A stretch of 64,000 nt of DNA from Acidobacteriota bacterium (GTDB taxonomy: Bacteria > Acidobacteriota > Terriglobia > Terriglobales > Acidobacteriaceae). The stretch's first letter is position 1. Each line of letters begins with the position of its first letter. Where the stretch lies: the NCBI GenBank assembly GCA_021780075.1, contig JAJXZL010000048.1, positions 124,001 through 188,000 of the forward strand, in the 5' to 3' direction. The notes beneath the pieces were generated by a model that made no database searches, was not told the DNA's origin, and worked only from the letters and a program-made list of their open reading frames with translations. A program made the translations under genes and the position numbers. Positions 61,785 to 64,000 of the stretch are shown piece by piece.

Positions 61785-62959
61785 GCCAGCGTTTGCACCT
61801 CGACCGACAACACGGCAGGCAGGTCATGGACAATCGCCTGCCAGGTATCGCCGCCGTCCGGCGATGCATACACCTGTCCGCCGGTTGTGCCGAAGTAGAT
61901 GCCGCACTTGTCCAGCGTGTCCACGGCCATGGCGTCGCGCAGCACGTTCACATAGCAGTCCTTCTGCGGCAAGCCCTTCGTCAGCGCCTCCCACTCGTTG
62001 CCGCCGGTGCGGCTGCGATAGACGGCCAGTTTGCCGTCCAGCGGGAAGTGCTCGCCGTCGCTCTTGATCGGTACCACGTAGATTGTCTCCGGCTCGTGCG
62101 CGTGCACGTCAATCACAAAGCCGAAGTCGGTCGGCAGGTTGCCGCTGACCTCGGTCCAGTTGTCGCCTGCATCATTGGAGCGCATCACGTCCCAGTGCTT
62201 CTGCATGAACAGCACGTGGGGCCGCGCCGGATGGAGCGCGATGTGGTGGACGCAGTGGCCCACCTCGGCCGCGGGGTCGGGAATGTATGGCGAGTGAAGC
62301 CCTTTGTTAATCGGCTTCCACGTCTGGCCGCCGTCGTCTGTGCGGAAGGCGCCAGCAGCCGAAATTGCGATGTACATGCGCTGCGGATTTGTCGGATCCA
62401 GCAGAATGGTGTGCAGACACATGCCGCCCGCGCCAGGCTGCCACTTGGGCCCGGTGCCGTGGCCGCGCAGGCCGGGCAGTTCCTGCCAGCTCTCGCCGCC
62501 GTCCATCGAACGGAAAATCGCCGCATCCTCGACGCCCGCATACACCGTATTCACATCCGTCAGCGAGGGCTTGACATGCCACACGCGCTTGAACTCCCAC
62601 GGGTGCTGCGTGCCGTCGTACCACTGATGCGTGGTCAGCGGCTTGCCGGTTTCGGCGGAGGCGTCATAGACAAACTTGTTGCTGATGACCGGCGGCCACA
62701 CGGGCTTCGCATCGCCGTCTGGAACGCCGGGCTGATGCCACGTCTTGCCGCCATCCGTCGAGCGCTGCACAAGCTGGCCAAACCAGCCGCTCGTCTGCGA
62801 GGCGTAAATGTGATCCGGGTCCACGGGCGAGCCCTTCATGTGGTAAATCTCCCAGCCCGCAAAGAATGGCCCGCTCACCTCCCACTTGTCACGCTTGCCG
62901 TCAGATGTCAGGATGAACGCGCCTTTGCGCGTTCCCACCAATACACGCACCTTGCTCAT
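61781..62959 (-). CDS. BNR/sialidase-like beta-propeller protein
   Basis: 392 residues with repeated Asp-box motifs ([45 protein letters not shown]), one per blade of a beta-propeller of the sialidase/sortilin class. No signal peptide is seen, and the arginine triad of true sialidases cannot be identified, so sialidase activity is doubtful. It is coupled (ATGA) to a sulfur-carrier gene, which hints at a cytoplasmic partner role. Divergent from ftsY, about 190 bases away. Confidence 0.78.
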   Translation of the reverse strand: MSKVRVLVGTRKGAFILTSDGKRDKWEVSGPFFAGWEIYHMKGSPVDPDHIYASQTSGWFGQLVQRSTDGGKTWHQPGVPDGDAKPVWPPVISNKFVYDASAETGKPLTTHQWYDGTQHPWEFKRVWHVKPSLTDVNTVYAGVEDAAIFRSMDGGESWQELPGLRGHGTGPKWQPGAGGMCLHTILLDPTNPQRMYIAISAAGAFRTDDGGQTWKPINKGLHSPYIPDPAAEVGHCVHHIALHPARPHVLFMQKHWDVMRSNDAGDNWTEVSGNLPTDFGFVIDVHAHEPETIYVVPIKSDGEHFPLDGKLAVYRSRTGGNEWEALTKGLPQKDCYVNVLRDAMAVDTLDKCGIYFGTTGGQVYASPDGGDTWQAIVHDLPAVLSVEVQTLA

Positions 62960-63150
62960 CGGCTGTTGAGACCTCCAATTGGAATCGCCCGACAGGGGAA
63001 TCTACGGAAACAACTTGAGAATTGTTTCCCGATTCCGGCTGAATGTACAAGTGAATTCTTCGCCGCATGCTCCATGCGCACACGTTGCCCGCCGCTGTCC
63101 CCGGTTCATCCTGTGCGCCTTCTGCTTTAAACTCAAAGCTGGACCAGCCC

Positions 63151-64000
63151 ATGATCAAGCTCTTTGGCGGCAGGAAAGACCCGCAGGATCCTCCCGCACC
63201 CACGACGGATACGCCCGGACCAGAAGCGCAAGGCACTGCGGTCGGCTTCTTTGGCCGCATGAAGCAGGCCGTGACGCGGACGCGCGAGTCGTTCACAGCC
63301 AAGATTGAGGATATCGTTTCCCTCACCCGCACGGTAGACGAGGCGGCGCTCGAGGACCTTGAATCGGCGCTGCTTACCAGCGACATTGGCGTACAGACCA
63401 CCACGGAAATCCTGGACGCCCTGCGCGACCGCGCCCGCCGCCAGGCCATCGAAGGCGGCTCGGAGCTGCGCGACCTGCTCAAGGCGCAGTTGCGCGGGAT
63501 TCTGGAGGCTCCGCAGCGGCCCGTGCCCGCGCCTGACGCTCCGCCCAAGGTCACCTTCCTCGTAGGCGTAAACGGCACCGGCAAGACCACATCCGCAGGC
63601 AAGCTGGCCGCATGGCTGCGCGCAAAGGACCACACCGTTCTGCTCTGCGCCGCTGACACCTTTCGCGCCGCCGCCATTGAGCAGCTTGAGGTGTGGGCCG
63701 CGCGCAGCGGCGTGGAGATGATCAAGACCCGCCACGGTGGAGACCCGGCAGCCGTGCTCTATGACGCGGCCAGTGCCGCCAAGGCGCGCAATATCAGCGA
63801 CCTGATTGTGGACACCGCCGGCCGCCTGCACACCAAGACCGGCCTCATGGACGAGCTGGACAAGATGCGCCGCACCGCGGCAAAACTGATCCCTGGCGCT
63901 CCACATGAGGTACTGCTGGTGATGGATGCGACGACCGGGCAGAATGGCCTGCAGCAGGCGCGGCTGTTCACGCAGGCCGCAGGCGTCACCGGCATCGTGC
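63151..64000 (+). CDS. ftsY: Signal recognition particle receptor FtsY (3' end outside window)
   Basis: 283 residues are visible. A short acidic/proline N-terminus is followed by the four-helix N domain (about 30-120) and the SRP-type GTPase domain: GVNGTGKTTSAGKLA (P-loop), ADTFRAAAIEQL and DTAGRLHTK. FtsY docks ribosome-SRP complexes at the membrane. The C-terminal part of the G domain, including TKLD, lies beyond the right edge. ATG 63151 has only a weak GGACC upstream. Confidence 0.92.
   Translation, partial: MIKLFGGRKDPQDPPAPTTDTPGPEAQGTAVGFFGRMKQAVTRTRESFTAKIEDIVSLTRTVDEAALEDLESALLTSDIGVQTTTEILDALRDRARRQAIEGGSELRDLLKAQLRGILEAPQRPVPAPDAPPKVTFLVGVNGTGKTTSAGKLAAWLRAKDHTVLLCAADTFRAAAIEQLEVWAARSGVEMIKTRHGGDPAAVLYDAASAAKARNISDLIVDTAGRLHTKTGLMDELDKMRRTAAKLIPGAPHEVLLVMDATTGQNGLQQARLFTQAAGVTGIV

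Noticed and set aside
61781..62959. Calling the propeller gene a true exo-alpha-sialidase
   Set aside because: Asp-boxes are present, but the catalytic arginine triad and a signal peptide are not identifiable, so only a propeller fold is claimed.
1..64000. CRISPR arrays, insertion sequences, prophage or toxin-antitoxin modules
   Set aside because: Looked for spaced direct repeats, terminal inverted repeats with transposases and small overlapping gene pairs; none is convincing.

Overview
The window looks like a chromosomal segment of a soil-type acidobacterium (Acidobacteriota, probably class Terriglobia). This is inferred from the gene set: CRTAC1 (ASPIC/UnbV) proteins interleaved with TPR proteins, a very large Oar-like TonB-dependent receptor with an N-terminal carboxypeptidase-regulatory-like domain, a GH30 lipoprotein, and a TonB with a glycine-rich linker, all in moderately GC-rich DNA. 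There is no integrase, transposase, phage gene or CRISPR array. Both window edges cut genes: an AAA ATPase on the left and ftsY on the right.

Layout. 1-10.2 kb: an AAA ATPase, an OPT-family transporter translationally coupled to a DUF885-like metallopeptidase, a class I aminotransferase, a full-length transketolase and a LacI-type regulator. 10.4-24.4 kb: an accessory block with two CRTAC1 proteins and two TPR proteins, then a TonB-dependent receptor and a modular GH30 glycosidase. The last two share a LacI-like operator motif upstream. A tRNA-Gln closes the block. 24.7-30.8 kb: a heavy-metal RND efflux operon (small cysteine-bearing membrane protein, TolC-like channel, lipoprotein adaptor, CzcA-like pump). 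30.9-39.6 kb: ybbP-ybbA divergent from tesA, a minus-strand run GT2 / PTPS / PTPS / folE / truB, a thioredoxin-like lipoprotein, a small protein and tRNA-Arg. 40-51.7 kb: tonB, ileS-lspA, an M1 aminopeptidase, a myo-inositol oxygenase homologue, an amidohydrolase, a small exported protein and a MscS channel. 51.7-59.1 kb: a DUF255 (YyaL-like) protein, glutathione peroxidase, M20 peptidase, alpha/beta hydrolase, glycerate 2-kinase-type enzyme and a second LacI regulator.

The most interesting part is 59.5-63.0 kb on the minus strand. A SAM-I (S-box) riboswitch, whose P1-P4 helices can all be read in the sequence, precedes a GTG-started threonine-synthase-like gene. That gene overlaps a ThiS/MoaD-type sulfur-carrier gene whose product ends Gly-Gly-Cys-Asp. 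SAM control and a sulfur carrier are not what a plain threonine synthase needs. The arrangement suggests carrier-dependent sulfur transfer towards homocysteine/methionine, analogous to the CysO-CysM route to cysteine. About 400 bp upstream lies a second sulfur-carrier gene, ending exactly in Gly-Gly and overlapping a BNR beta-propeller gene.

Starts were moved inward from the longest frame where a Shine-Dalgarno sequence, signal peptide or family length argued for it. Substrate assignments are inferences from family membership. No alignment or database search was run.
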